A stretch of DNA of 64,000 bases from an uncultured Acetatifactor sp. (GTDB taxonomy: Bacteria > Bacillota > Clostridia > Lachnospirales > Lachnospiraceae), in NCBI GenBank assembly GCA_910587555.1, contig CAJULV010000006.1:1-64000 (forward strand). Direction: 5' to 3'. The notes beneath the pieces were generated by a model that was given only the letters and a program-made list of their open reading frames with translations, was not told the DNA's origin and searched no databases. Shown here one piece after another: positions 1 through 9,113 of the stretch (position 1 is its first letter; each line of letters opens with the position of its first letter). The translations under genes were made by a program, and so were the position numbers.

Positions 1-278
1 CAGGCTTTATGCGGCCTGTGGCGATTTTCCCTTTATTCAACTGTTGAACTCCCGGAAAAGACGGTGTGCCGGAAGAATCCATACGCTTGATGGTACAGGA
101 TGAGGCAATCAGCGATTACCGGGCTTTGTATGCCCTGGAGTCCCGTATCGGAAGGGATAAGGTACTGAAACTCATCAGGGAGGAAGCGGGTATGGAGCTT
201 TCCTTCAGACAGTATCCCAAGGGGGAGGGATTCATCCTCAGGCTGAGGGAGAAGGTAAACCGGCTGTTGGTATCCTAA
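1..278 (+). pseudogene. 3' end of a DUF4091-type glycosidase-like gene, reading frame broken
   Basis: From a GTG at 66 to the TAA at 276-278 the frame reads EESIRLMVQDEAISDYRAL followed by an IGRDKVLKLI segment. I recognise this as the conserved C-terminal end of DUF4091 proteins (putative glycoside-hydrolase-like). In that family the preceding residues are roughly G-D-P-F-x-x-Y-P-G. Here GDFPFI is read in frame 2 (about 20-37) and PGKDG in frame 3 (51-65). Between them is an in-frame TGA at 45-47, inside the short palindrome TTCAACTGTTGAA. Removing about 10 bases would rejoin the two halves. The gene body lies outside the window, so I cannot say whether the whole gene is dead. A sequencing or assembly indel is the alternative. 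Nothing suggests that the 70-codon piece is an independent gene. Confidence 0.5.
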
Positions 279-464
279 ATTCCCATGCCGTTACTTCCAT
301 ATTTTATTATATCAGGATTCAGGATTTCAGTAGACAGATTGACAATAATCTATTATAATCTACATATAACATTATTATCTCAGCGACTCGTTAACAGCTT
401 GTCATTCAATGCCTGGCGCAGGGCGGCCGGATGCTTCTGTTTGGAGTGAGTAAAGGAGGAAAAA

Positions 465-2207
465 ATGAAGAATCTCAGAATAGGGAAGAAACTGTTGATT
501 ACGTTTATGCTAATCATTCTGATGTTTATCGGAACGGTGGCCATTGCAATCGTAGGATTGCAGCAGAACGCAGATAAATACTCGGATTTCTATCATGTCG
601 GGTATCAGATAACCAGTAAAGTTATGAACATGCGCCGCGGATTGCAGATAATCGTAAAAGATCTTAGTTTCATCACAATGGAAGAGGATGAGACCAAGAG
701 CGAAGCTCACTTAAGCGACATGGAGAAAGAACTGGCACTTCTGCAGGAAAACGGGAACTGGCTGTTTGAAAACTTTACAGGCGATCAGGCATTGCTGGAT
801 GCCTTCTCCACAAATATCACGGAAGCCGTGGAAATGCAGAAAAAGGTAATTGAGATTGCCGGTACGGATATGGCCGCGGCACAGGAAATGCTTCTTGAAC
901 AATATCAGCCGCTGGTACAGGAAGCCGTGAACAACCTCATTCAAATCAGCAATGTAGCCGAGCAGAATGCGGAGACTGACTATGAAAATACCGTCTCCAT
1001 GCAGAGTATGCTCGTTGCCGTACAGCTGGGGATGGCAGGAGGCGCATTGGTTATCACATTGCTCCTTTCCGCTTATCTGACAAAAGCCATTACGGCGCCT
1101 CTCCGTGAACTGGAGAAGTCTGCAGGACAGATTGTAGGCGGTGACTTCGACATTCATGTGACGTACGAGTCCAAGGATGAAATGGGAAGCCTTGCGAAGG
1201 CATTTAAGAATATGACTATGATTTTGGGGGATGTTATTGCCGATGCCTCCAGACTGCTCAGCGAGATGTCAAACGGTAATTTTGACGTGCGTACCAGGGC
1301 AGAAGAGCGTTACGTAGGGCAGTTCCAGGGTTTGCTTTTGTCCATTCGTAAACTGAACCGTGATCTGAGCATGACGCTTGGGCAGATCAATCAGAGTGCG
1401 GATCAGGTATCATCGGGGGCAGGGCAGGTGTCTAACGGCGCCCAGGCGCTGGCACAGGGTGCGACAGAGCAGGCGGCTTCCGTAGAGGAGCTGGCAGCTA
1501 CCATTACCAATATCTCACACCAGGTAAAACAGACCGCGGACAATGCAATGGAGGCAAGGCATCAGGCCAATACTGCAGGGGATGAGGTAGACGAATGCAA
1601 TACCAAGATGAAGGATATGATGGCGGCTATGGAGGAGATTACCCGTACATCTAATGAAATCGGAAAGATTATCAAGACTATTGAGGATATTGCTTTCCAG
1701 ACGAACATACTGGCTCTGAATGCCGCCGTTGAGGCAGCAAGGGCAGGTGAAGCAGGCAAGGGCTTTGCGGTGGTTGCCGAAGAAGTGCGCAGTCTGGCCA
1801 GCAAGAGTTCTGTGGCATCCAAGAATACGGCTGAGCTGATTGAGAGTTCCATTGAGGCAGTGGCAAGGGGAACGAAGATTGCCAATTCTACCGCAGGCTC
1901 CCTGACAAAGGTAGTGGATCAGGTACGTTCTGCTTCCGGAAAGGTTGACGCCATTGCAAATGCTGCGGAAGAGCAGTCGGGCGCTATCGAGCAGGTTACT
2001 CTGGGAGTAGACCAGATTTCCAGCGTGGTGCAGACCAACTCCGCTACGGCAGAGGAAAGTGCGGCTGCCAGCCAGGAGCTTTCAGAGCAGGCTGCCATGC
2101 TGAAGTCCCTTGTGGCAAAATTCAGCCTTCGGGAAGAATATGTACAGGCTGCTGTCAATTCAAGTACGGGCAGCGGATGGGCTTCTCCGAACCAGATTGA
2201 TTTGTAA
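465..2207 (+). CDS. Methyl-accepting chemotaxis protein (four-helix-bundle sensor type)
   Basis: A 580-aa inner-membrane chemoreceptor that signals to CheA/CheW. A membrane segment at about residues 10-32 is followed by a ~150-residue helical extracellular domain of the 4HB_MCP kind and a second membrane segment at about 182-206. A HAMP domain (about 207-260) and a linker follow, then the long MCP coiled coil. The hairpin tip at about 404-445 reads DIAFQTNILALNAAVEAARA and is canonical. No CheR-tethering pentapeptide is visible at the C terminus. AGGAGG lies seven bases before the ATG. A clear terminator follows, so it is probably monocistronic. The ligand cannot be deduced. No che genes are in the window, which is normal for scattered clostridial receptors. 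Confidence 0.95.
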   Translation: MKNLRIGKKLLITFMLIILMFIGTVAIAIVGLQQNADKYSDFYHVGYQITSKVMNMRRGLQIIVKDLSFITMEEDETKSEAHLSDMEKELALLQENGNWLFENFTGDQALLDAFSTNITEAVEMQKKVIEIAGTDMAAAQEMLLEQYQPLVQEAVNNLIQISNVAEQNAETDYENTVSMQSMLVAVQLGMAGGALVITLLLSAYLTKAITAPLRELEKSAGQIVGGDFDIHVTYESKDEMGSLAKAFKNMTMILGDVIADASRLLSEMSNGNFDVRTRAEERYVGQFQGLLLSIRKLNRDLSMTLGQINQSADQVSSGAGQVSNGAQALAQGATEQAASVEELAATITNISHQVKQTADNAMEARHQANTAGDEVDECNTKMKDMMAAMEEITRTSNEIGKIIKTIEDIAFQTNILALNAAVEAARAGEAGKGFAVVAEEVRSLASKSSVASKNTAELIESSIEAVARGTKIANSTAGSLTKVVDQVRSASGKVDAIANAAEEQSGAIEQVTLGVDQISSVVQTNSATAEESAAASQELSEQAAMLKSLVAKFSLREEYVQAAVNSSTGSGWASPNQIDL

Positions 2208-2223
2208 AAAGAATACATTACAT

Positions 2224-2251
2224 AAAACCGGGCAGAGATGCCCGGTTTTTT
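2224..2251 (+). terminator. Rho-independent terminator of the first chemoreceptor
   Basis: An AAACCGGGCA / TGCCCGGTTT stem with a GAGA-like loop runs into a T tract 17 bases after the stop codon. Confidence 0.9.
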
Positions 2252-2292
2252 ATGCGCTCGATTAGCTTTTGATGCATTGTTTGTGTAAAATA

Positions 2293-2321
2293 TTGCAAAT
2301 AAATGTTAAATATGTTAATAT
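2293..2321 (+). promoter_or_regulatory. Sigma-A-like promoter before the LacI-type regulator
   Basis: TTGCAA (2293-2298) and TAATAT (2316-2321) are separated by exactly 17 bases in an AT-rich stretch about 80 bases before the regulator start. Assigned by eye; no start site is known. Confidence 0.45.
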
Positions 2322-2402
2322 GAATATACTCAAAAAATTTATGATGGAGTCTGCGAAACAGTTGCTTATGCGAGGATTGCGGGTCACAAAAGAGAGGAAA
2401 TC

Positions 2403-3419
2403 ATGAATAAGGTAACAATGCAGGACATTGCGGATGAGCTTGGAATTTCACGGGTAACCGTGTGGAAGGTATTTAACAATTATTCAAATGTGTCTCCGGC
2501 GCTCCGGGAGAGAGTGCTGAGCAAGGCCAAGGAACTTGGATATACGAAAGGGATCGCGGAGCTGGAGCAGACAGTTCCGGAAAAAAATATTTCTCTGATC
2601 GTGTCCAGACCGAATTCATCAGGATTCTGGACAAATATTATTCACAGAATGGCCCAGGAGCTGTCTTTTCACAACATTAACTTGGTGTATACTTATATGC
2701 CGTCCGGTTATTCCAACAGATTTAAGATGCCCGCGGTACTGACAAACGGTGCGGTACAGGGCGCTGTCGTTTTGAATTTGTATGATGAGAAGCTGGTCAG
2801 GGAAATCAATCAGCTGGATATGCCCAAGGTTTTTCTGGATACGGTACCGCAGGTAAACCTTCGGGAGTTAAGCGGGGACCTGATATTGCTGGAAGGGCAG
2901 AGTACCATTTATGACATTACGCGTTCCGTAATAGGAAGAGGATTCAGGAACATAGGGTTTATCGGGGACATTCATTACGCGCTGACCAACCGGGACCGGT
3001 TCGAAGGGTTCTGTCAGTGCATGAAGGACCATGGCCTTTCGGTGGAGGAGAGGTTTTGTCTCACGCATAAAATCGGTATTTTTTCATATGTTAAGGAAAT
3101 AACCAGGTTTCTGGATTCCCTGGAAGAACTTCCGGAGGCTTTTATCTGTGCCAACGATTATATCGCCCATTTACTGCAGCTCTATTTTTCCGAGCATCAG
3201 GGAAGGGTTTCGAAGGGAATCCTGGTGACGGGATATGACGGCCGGTATGAGTATGATGTGGTGAGAATGATTACCACGGCGGAGGTCAGGACGGAGTTTG
3301 TGGGGAAACGTCTGGCGATACAGATCATGTATCGGATGGAATATGAGAATGCACCCTGTGAAAAGATTTATATTGAACCGTACATTGTATACAGGGAATC
3401 ACTGCTGAATGGCCATTAG
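2403..3419 (+). CDS. LacI-family transcriptional regulator
   Basis: A 338-aa one-component regulator. The first 50 residues form the LacI helix-turn-helix and hinge helix (TMQDIADELGISRVTVWKVF, then a hinge with an LRERV-type segment). The remainder is a periplasmic-binding-protein-like ligand domain with a late segment YDGRYEYDVVRMITTAEVR typical of the second lobe. AGAGAGGA precedes the ATG. It sits directly upstream of nagB-nagA and the sialate-lyase-like gene on the same strand, so an amino-sugar ligand and control of those genes are likely by context. The inverted repeat over the nagB promoter (3453-3470) is a candidate operator. The ligand itself cannot be read from the sequence. Confidence 0.92.
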   Translation: MNKVTMQDIADELGISRVTVWKVFNNYSNVSPALRERVLSKAKELGYTKGIAELEQTVPEKNISLIVSRPNSSGFWTNIIHRMAQELSFHNINLVYTYMPSGYSNRFKMPAVLTNGAVQGAVVLNLYDEKLVREINQLDMPKVFLDTVPQVNLRELSGDLILLEGQSTIYDITRSVIGRGFRNIGFIGDIHYALTNRDRFEGFCQCMKDHGLSVEERFCLTHKIGIFSYVKEITRFLDSLEELPEAFICANDYIAHLLQLYFSEHQGRVSKGILVTGYDGRYEYDVVRMITTAEVRTEFVGKRLAIQIMYRMEYENAPCEKIYIEPYIVYRESLLNGH

Positions 3420-3446
3420 TTTCTCGCCGAACGTTGACACCTGTAT

Positions 3447-3475
3447 TTGACAATGATAAAATAAAATCATAAAGT
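3447..3475 (+). promoter_or_regulatory. Candidate nagBA promoter with an operator-like inverted repeat
   Basis: TTGACA (3447-3452), 17 bases, then TAAAGT (3470-3475). The spacer holds ATGAT (3453-3457) and ATCAT (3466-3470), an inverted repeat placed where a LacI-type protein would block polymerase. The minus 10 box is weak. The assignment rests on position and spacing alone. Confidence 0.4.
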
Positions 3476-3571
3476 GTATGGAAAACATCAGACAGCGGAA
3501 TCACAGGCAGGAGGCTGCTGTCCGAAAAGAGTGAGTTGATGCCTGCAGAGCAGGCAGGAGAGGTGCGAAAT

Positions 3572-4336
3572 ATGAAAATTTATGCAGCGAAGGACTACAA
3601 TGACATGAGCCGGAAGGCGGGAAATCTGATTGCCGCCCAGATTATCATGAAGCCGGATGCGGTATTGGGGCTTGCCACAGGCTCCACACCCGTGGGCGCT
3701 TACGGACATCTGATTAAAAAGTGTGAAGCCGGGGATATCGATTTCTCCCGGATCCGCAGTGTGAATCTGGACGAGTACAAGGGTCTGTCCGGCGAGCATG
3801 ACCAGAGTTATCGGTACTTTATGAATCACAATCTTTTTGATCATGTCAATATTGACAAGGCAAAAACCAATGTTCCCAACGGCCTGGCGGAGGATCCGGA
3901 GGCGGAGTGCGAGCGTTACAATCATGTGATTGCGGAGATGGGCGGTATTGACCTGCAGCTGCTGGGCATCGGCGGCAACGGCCATATCGGCTTTAACGAA
4001 CCCTGCGAGGTATTTGAGAAGGGGACTCATGTTGTGACTCTGACTGAGGAAACCAGGCAGAGCAACGCCAGGTTTTTCTCTTCTATTGACGAGGTTCCTA
4101 CGCATGCACTGACCATGGGCATTCAGAATATCATGTCTGCGAAGAAGGTTCTGCTGCTGGCTTCCGGTGACGGAAAAGCAAAGGCCCTGTATGATTCCTG
4201 CTTCGGACCCGTGACGCCCCATGTACCGGCTTCCGTTTTGCAGCTTCACAGTGACGTGGTGATTATTGCGGATGAGTCCGCCCTTACTCTGATTCGGGAG
4301 AATACCCATTGGGAGGGTATGGTTTATGATAATTAA
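3572..4336 (+). CDS. nagB: Glucosamine-6-phosphate deaminase
   Basis: A 254-aa cytosolic enzyme converting glucosamine 6-phosphate to fructose 6-phosphate and ammonia. I chose the ATG at 3572 because MKIYAAKDY is the canonical NagB start and AGGAGAGG lies just upstream; the frame is open further upstream (ATG at 3536) but without family similarity. Visible hallmarks are GLATGSTPVGAY (phosphate loop), SVNLDEYKGLSGEHDQSYRY with the catalytic Asp/Glu region, and GIGGNGHIGFNEP with the general-base His. The start codon of nagA lies inside the end of this gene (11-base overlap), implying translational coupling. It feeds amino-sugar carbon into glycolysis after NagA. Confidence 0.96.
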   Translation: MKIYAAKDYNDMSRKAGNLIAAQIIMKPDAVLGLATGSTPVGAYGHLIKKCEAGDIDFSRIRSVNLDEYKGLSGEHDQSYRYFMNHNLFDHVNIDKAKTNVPNGLAEDPEAECERYNHVIAEMGGIDLQLLGIGGNGHIGFNEPCEVFEKGTHVVTLTEETRQSNARFFSSIDEVPTHALTMGIQNIMSAKKVLLLASGDGKAKALYDSCFGPVTPHVPASVLQLHSDVVIIADESALTLIRENTHWEGMVYDN

Positions 4337-5441
4337 GAATGGCAGGGTCTATCAGGAAGACAAGACTTTCGCAAAAAAGGATTTATATATTGAGAACGGC
4401 AAAATCGTGGAAAGCCCCGAACAGCTGTCGGATACGTCCGAGGTGGACGCGGAGGGTTTGCTGGTGCTGCCCGGACTGATTGACGTGCATAGCCACGGCG
4501 CGGTGGGACATGATTTTTCCGACGGTGATATGGAGGGGCTGAAGGCGATACTGACTTATGAGTATGCCCATGGCATTACTTCCTATTGCCCGACTTCCAT
4601 GACCATTGAAAAGGAAGAACTGCGCAGGATTTTCCGTGAGATGGGTCATTTTGCAGACAGTCTGGGAGATTGTGAAGCACCCATGTCCCATGTGGCCGGC
4701 ATCAATATGGAAGGACCCTTCCTGGATGCACCTAAGAAGGGGGCACACAGGGAGGAGTGCATCATGGCGCCGGATGCGGGATTTTTCCGGGAGTGCAATG
4801 AAGCCTGCGGAAATCTGATTCGTCTTGTGACGCTTGCGCCTAATACGGAGGGTGCCATCGAGTTTACAAAGGAACTGCATGAGGAGGTGTCGATTTCCCT
4901 GGGGCACAGCGGTGCGGATTACGATACGGCAAAGGCGGCGCTGGAGGCGGGCGCCAACCATGTGACGCATCTGTTTAATGCAATGCTGCCGCTGGGACAT
5001 CGTGCGCCGGGGATCATCGGAGCGGCTGCGGAGGATGAGAACTGTATGGCAGAGATTATCTGTGACGGCATCCATGTGCATGAGAGCATGATACGGGCGG
5101 CTTTTAAGCTGTTCCCGGGCAGAATCGTGCTGATCAGTGATTCCATGCGTGCTACGGGAATGGAGAACGGCACTTATGATCTGGGCGGGCAGCAGGTAAC
5201 GGTGAACGGAAAGCTTGCGACGTTGGCAGACGGCACCATTGCAGGCTCCGCTACGAATCTGTATGACTGTATGCGCACCGCCGTATCCTTCGGGATTCCT
5301 TTGGAAGAGGCAATTGCCGCCGCGACCATGAATCCTGCCAGGAGTATCGGCATCTATGACGAAGTGGGTTCCCTGACGCCGGGGAAGCGCGCGGATGTGC
5401 TTTTGGCGGACGAGGAACTGAATCTGGTAAAGGTGCTGTAA
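4326..5441 (+). CDS. nagA: N-acetylglucosamine-6-phosphate deacetylase
   Basis: A 371-aa amidohydrolase that removes acetate from GlcNAc-6-phosphate, giving the NagB substrate. LPGLIDVHSHGAVGHDF contains the metal-binding H-x-H of the amidohydrolase superfamily. Further conserved blocks are INMEGPFLD with its Glu metal ligand, ISLGHSGA, NHVTHLFNAMLPLGHR and VLISDSMRATG with the catalytic Asp. The length is normal for the family. It overlaps nagB by 11 bases. The next gene is about 80 bases downstream and encodes a sialate-lyase-like protein, so the cluster probably handles GlcNAc/ManNAc or sialic acid derived from host glycans; that is inferred from context. Confidence 0.96.
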   Translation: MIIKNGRVYQEDKTFAKKDLYIENGKIVESPEQLSDTSEVDAEGLLVLPGLIDVHSHGAVGHDFSDGDMEGLKAILTYEYAHGITSYCPTSMTIEKEELRRIFREMGHFADSLGDCEAPMSHVAGINMEGPFLDAPKKGAHREECIMAPDAGFFRECNEACGNLIRLVTLAPNTEGAIEFTKELHEEVSISLGHSGADYDTAKAALEAGANHVTHLFNAMLPLGHRAPGIIGAAAEDENCMAEIICDGIHVHESMIRAAFKLFPGRIVLISDSMRATGMENGTYDLGGQQVTVNGKLATLADGTIAGSATNLYDCMRTAVSFGIPLEEAIAAATMNPARSIGIYDEVGSLTPGKRADVLLADEELNLVKVL

Positions 5442-5523
5442 TGAAATTTTTGAAAAGGTGCCATGCTTTTTGACGAAAAGAAAAACGTAAATGTGTATGG
5501 GGAACCGAAGCAGGAGGAAAATT

Positions 5524-6438
5524 ATGAGCCAAGTAGAAAAGTACCAGGGTATCATTCCGGCATTTTATGCCTGTTACGACAGGGACGGAAAGGTCAGCGA
5601 GCAGCGCACCCGGGCGCTTGCAAGGCATTTTGTAAAAAAAGGAGTTAAGGGCCTGTATGTATGCGGCTCTTCCGGCGAATGCATTTATCTGAAGGTGAAA
5701 GAGCGGAAGAAAATCCTGGAGACAGTGATGGATGAAGTGGGCGGGGAGCTTACCGTGATTGCCCATGTGGCCTGCAACAATACGGATGACAGTCGGAAGC
5801 TGGCAGCCCATGCGGAGTCCTTGGGCGTGGATGCCATTGCCGCGATTCCGCCTATTTATTTCCGATTGCCCGATCGCGCAGTGGCACAATACTGGAATGA
5901 CATTTCCGCTGCAGCTCCTAATACGGACTTCATTATCTACAATATTCCGCAGCTTGCAGGTACGAAGCTGACAGTGCCGCTGTACCTCAGAATGCTGGAG
6001 AACGAGAAAGTAATCGGCGTAAAGAATTCATCCGAATCCGCACAGGATATCCAGATGTTCAAGGATGCGGGAGGAGAAGGACATGTGGTGCTGAACGGTC
6101 CTGACGAGCAGCTGGTAAGCGGGCTTGCCATCGGCGCGGACGGCGGAATCGGCGGTACCTATGGCGTAATGCCGGAGCTTTATCTTGCGATTTTTGACGC
6201 AGTGAAAAAGGGTGATATTTCCAGGGCAAGGGAAATTCAGAACGATGCCTGCAGAATTATCTATGCACTGTGCGGATGCAGGGGTAATATGTACGCGGTG
6301 ATTAAGAAAGTGATGGAGCTGCGGGAAGGCATATATCTGGGCGGCGTCAGGAAACCGCTGGCGGATATTGCGGAGGAGGATATGCCCAAAATTCTGGAAT
6401 GTGTGCAGATGATAGATGCGGCCGTGGCCAGGTGCTGA
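5524..6438 (+). CDS. nanA: N-acetylneuraminate lyase-like protein (DapA/NanA family)
   Basis: A 304-aa class I aldolase of the dihydrodipicolinate-synthase superfamily. The start was set at ATG 5524, after GCAGGAGG; the frame is open from 5491 but the family begins near KYQGIIPAFYACYD. Visible are GLYVCGSSGECIYL (the GSSGE carboxylate-binding loop), IIYNIP with the catalytic Tyr, and VIGVKNSS with the Schiff-base Lys. This lineage is usually annotated as N-acetylneuraminate lyase, which splits sialic acid into ManNAc and pyruvate. The position after nagBA supports that role. A different 2-keto-acid aldolase substrate cannot be excluded. No nanE, nanK or sialic-acid transporter is seen nearby. 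A large hairpin follows the stop. Confidence 0.75.
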   Translation: MSQVEKYQGIIPAFYACYDRDGKVSEQRTRALARHFVKKGVKGLYVCGSSGECIYLKVKERKKILETVMDEVGGELTVIAHVACNNTDDSRKLAAHAESLGVDAIAAIPPIYFRLPDRAVAQYWNDISAAAPNTDFIIYNIPQLAGTKLTVPLYLRMLENEKVIGVKNSSESAQDIQMFKDAGGEGHVVLNGPDEQLVSGLAIGADGGIGGTYGVMPELYLAIFDAVKKGDISRAREIQNDACRIIYALCGCRGNMYAVIKKVMELREGIYLGGVRKPLADIAEEDMPKILECVQMIDAAVARC

Positions 6439-6449
6439 GAAAGTATAGT

Positions 6450-6542
6450 CTGTCAATATGTGTTGGCTGCCGGTTTTTGCCATATTCAGCTTCATGTTTA
6501 TGGCACTTACAGGTACTGTCAGCACATATTGACAGATCTTTT
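6450..6542 (+). terminator. Large hairpin after the lyase gene; terminator or small palindromic element
   Basis: CTGTCAATATGTG (6450-6462) pairs perfectly with CACATATTGACAG (6523-6535), and the right arm runs into ATC then six T. Inside the 60-base loop, GCCATA and TATGGC form a second stem. The T tract argues for termination of the nag/nan transcript. The long arms and internal stem also fit a small mobile palindromic element. Confidence 0.55.
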
Positions 6543-6845
6543 TTACTTGGTTCATTATCTCTTCAGGGACAGCCGTTGTCTTCACCCTGACATTTTCCCA
6601 GACAGCAATTCCCTTTTTTCGAGCAGATATGTGGTCCATACCACACCTATATTTCTGTACTTCTTCTCATTTCTCTACACATCACAGGCTTCTATTATCC
6701 TGGGTGCCGGTCTGCCTGTTTTTCCGGAAATTGCAGATCTTCCCCGGAAAAGCCGCAGTACGATAACAGCTTACCACCGGACGGAGAGTGGGATATTTTT
6801 GGCGGGAAATTTTTAGGAAAACAATTATCCTGCGTTTCCGACACC
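6543..6845. other. Non-coding stretch between the nan hairpin and the second chemoreceptor promoter
   Basis: About 300 bases with only short frames in both directions, none with a ribosome binding site or recognisable protein. I see no convincing gene, repeat or RNA here. Confidence 0.5.
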
Positions 6846-6874
6846 TCGACACAGGAAAAAAAATATGTTATAAT
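6846..6874 (+). promoter_or_regulatory. Sigma-A-like promoter of the second chemoreceptor
   Basis: TCGACA (6846-6851), 17 bases, then a perfect TATAAT (6869-6874), about 130 bases before the ATG. The leader between is long and AT-rich. Confidence 0.6.
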
Positions 6875-7004
6875 ATACACGTTTCCAATCTTTCGCAGGA
6901 CATCCCGCTTTTTATGCAACAACAGGGGCTGTCCGAAAGCCTTGGAGATTTTTTAACGGATAAAATCGTATATCCGTCAGACTTTTTTCTGTGGAGGAGA
7001 GTTT

Positions 7005-9032
7005 ATGAAATTTCTTACAAACAAAAAACTTGCTGCACGTATCGGTATTATTACGACTGTTATCACCCTGGTGGGGATGCTGCTGCTATGGATTACGGTG
7101 TCCAATAATGCTGCGGCCATGGTAAAGGGTGATATTACCAACCAGATGACAGATGCTGTGGAATCCAGAGCAGCCATTATCAACGAATATGTGCTTTCCG
7201 CCGAAGAATATATGGCTGCCTTTGCCTTGGGCAGTGAGGTTCGGGAACTTCTGCAGAACCCGGAGGACCCGGATCTGCTGCGGCAGGCCCAGCAGTATAC
7301 TGAGGACTTTGCCGCTGTGAAGGGCATTTTTGAGGGGCTGTATATTGCGACTCCGGACACCTATGTACTGACCCATACTTCCCAGGGCGCTATCGGCATA
7401 ACGACACGGTCGGGTGACTCTCTGAAAGAATTTCAGGATACCATTCTGGCCCGGAAGGAACTGACAAATCTGGGAATCATGAAGTCGCCGGGTACCGGCA
7501 GCATGATTTTATCCATGTACTATCCCATATTCGAAGGTCAGGAATGTATCGGTTATGTGGGTGCGGGAGTTTATGCCAGCCATTTGATGGATTCGCTGCT
7601 GAATCTGGGTATCAAGGGACTGCCCAACAGTGAGTATGTATTTTTAAATGTAGATACCGGTGTGTATCTCTACCACGAAGACGATGCGCTGCTGAACACT
7701 GAGACCGAGGATACCGGGTATCAGGAGATTATCCGGCGCATTCAGGCGGATGATTCCACGGAGGCCGGTACCTATTCCTATTATGACGAGAACGGCGACA
7801 ATGAACTGGTGGTTTACAAGTTTCTGAAGGACAGAGGATGGGTTTTCATGGTGCGGGATAACGCCGGGGAGGTCTATGGCTCTGTCACACAGGTACGTTT
7901 TATTGTGGGTGTGCTGTGTGCGGTTATGGCGGTGACAATTATTTCAATCACACTTCTGATCCTGTATCGGGAAGGCCGTGAACTCATGGTAGTGGAACGT
8001 GCCATTGGAAGGCTGGGGGAGCTGAACCTGTCTACCGACCGGGAATTGGAGGCTTTCTATGGCCGGTCGGATGAGATCGGTATGATTGCACAGACCACCC
8101 ACAGAGTCTGCGGATGCCTGCGGGAGACCATTGACGACGTAGGCCGTATCCTGGGGGAGATGGCCGGGGGCAATCTTGCGGTGGATGTGACGAAAAATGA
8201 GTCTTACTATATCGGTGATTTCAGGGTACTTTTTGAAAGTCTGCAGTCTATCCGTATAAATCTGACCAATGTGATACGGGATATTACCCAGATAGCACAG
8301 CAGGTAGATTTGAGCGCCGACGGGGTGTCCACCGGCGCCCAGGCTCTTTCCCAGGGGACACTGGAGCAGGCATCTTCCGTGGAAGGAGTGGTGTCCAATG
8401 TATCTGCCATCACTTCGCAGATTCAGGCCAGTACCGTGCGCTGCGGAAACGCCAGCGAGCTGGTAGACAAGGCTACGGGCTATGCGGCCGAGGCTGATAT
8501 CAGAATGGAGCAGCTTACTGCGGCCACGAAGAATATCGACCAGTCCTCCACTCAGATCGGCACCATTATTAAAACCATTGAGGATATTGCTCTGCAGACC
8601 AATATTCTGGCGCTTAACGCCTCCGTAGAGGCAGCCAGGGCAGGCAGCGCAGGCAAGGGTTTTTCCGTGGTGGCAAATGAGGTCCGTAATCTTGCCGCCG
8701 AGTCCGCGGAATCTGTTAAAAATACCAACACTCTGATTAACCGTTCTGTGCAGAGTGTAAAGACAGGGACGGAAGCCACTGCCCAGGCTGTTTCGGCGAT
8801 GCAGGTGATCAACGATTGTATTCAGTCCATCAAGACGCTGATGGATGAGATTGCTGCCGCCAGCGTGCAGCAGTCGGAGATGATTGTCCTGGTGGAAGAC
8901 GGCATCAGGGAAATTTCCACAGTGGTACAGACCAACTCCGCGGCTGCCGAGAAGAGTGCGGCGGTGTCCAAGGAACTGTCGAACCAGGCCCGGACGCTGA
9001 ACAGTCTTATCAGCAGGTTCCGTATTGTATAG
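7005..9032 (+). CDS. Methyl-accepting chemotaxis protein (Cache-like sensor)
   Basis: A 675-aa chemoreceptor. The first membrane helix is at about residues 12-34 and the second at about 297-323. Between them is a ~260-residue extracellular domain with the look of a double Cache domain: GSMILSMYYPIFEGQECIG, then YVGAGVYASHL, and a second lobe beginning near SEYVFLNVDTG. HAMP-like linkers (about 324-440) and the MCP coiled coil follow. The tip at about 524-560 has IALQTNILALNASVEAARAG, with Leu replacing the usual Phe before QTN. No C-terminal CheR pentapeptide is visible. GGAGGAGAG precedes the start. Cache domains typically bind small metabolites such as amino acids or organic acids; the specific ligand is unknown. 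Confidence 0.94.
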   Translation: MKFLTNKKLAARIGIITTVITLVGMLLLWITVSNNAAAMVKGDITNQMTDAVESRAAIINEYVLSAEEYMAAFALGSEVRELLQNPEDPDLLRQAQQYTEDFAAVKGIFEGLYIATPDTYVLTHTSQGAIGITTRSGDSLKEFQDTILARKELTNLGIMKSPGTGSMILSMYYPIFEGQECIGYVGAGVYASHLMDSLLNLGIKGLPNSEYVFLNVDTGVYLYHEDDALLNTETEDTGYQEIIRRIQADDSTEAGTYSYYDENGDNELVVYKFLKDRGWVFMVRDNAGEVYGSVTQVRFIVGVLCAVMAVTIISITLLILYREGRELMVVERAIGRLGELNLSTDRELEAFYGRSDEIGMIAQTTHRVCGCLRETIDDVGRILGEMAGGNLAVDVTKNESYYIGDFRVLFESLQSIRINLTNVIRDITQIAQQVDLSADGVSTGAQALSQGTLEQASSVEGVVSNVSAITSQIQASTVRCGNASELVDKATGYAAEADIRMEQLTAATKNIDQSSTQIGTIIKTIEDIALQTNILALNASVEAARAGSAGKGFSVVANEVRNLAAESAESVKNTNTLINRSVQSVKTGTEATAQAVSAMQVINDCIQSIKTLMDEIAAASVQQSEMIVLVEDGIREISTVVQTNSAAAEKSAAVSKELSNQARTLNSLISRFRIV

Positions 9033-9113
9033 TTTGTCGAATTTTAATGGGGCGCAGACGGATTGCCGCTGCCGGTTTTACAAAACATAGATTTTCCGGG
9101 AGGTTACAGAATA

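Noticed and set aside
339..370. TTGACA with TATAAT as a promoter for the first chemoreceptor
   Set aside because: The spacing between TTGACA (339-344) and TATAAT (354-359) is only nine bases; other minus 10 choices are poor.
4383..5555. Long minus-strand frame opposite nagA (390 codons); similar long frames opposite galT (12041-13627) and the GH13 gene (9078-10148)
   Set aside because: Each lies opposite a gene with clear motifs; the translations are rich in His/Arg/Pro shadow composition and show no family features.
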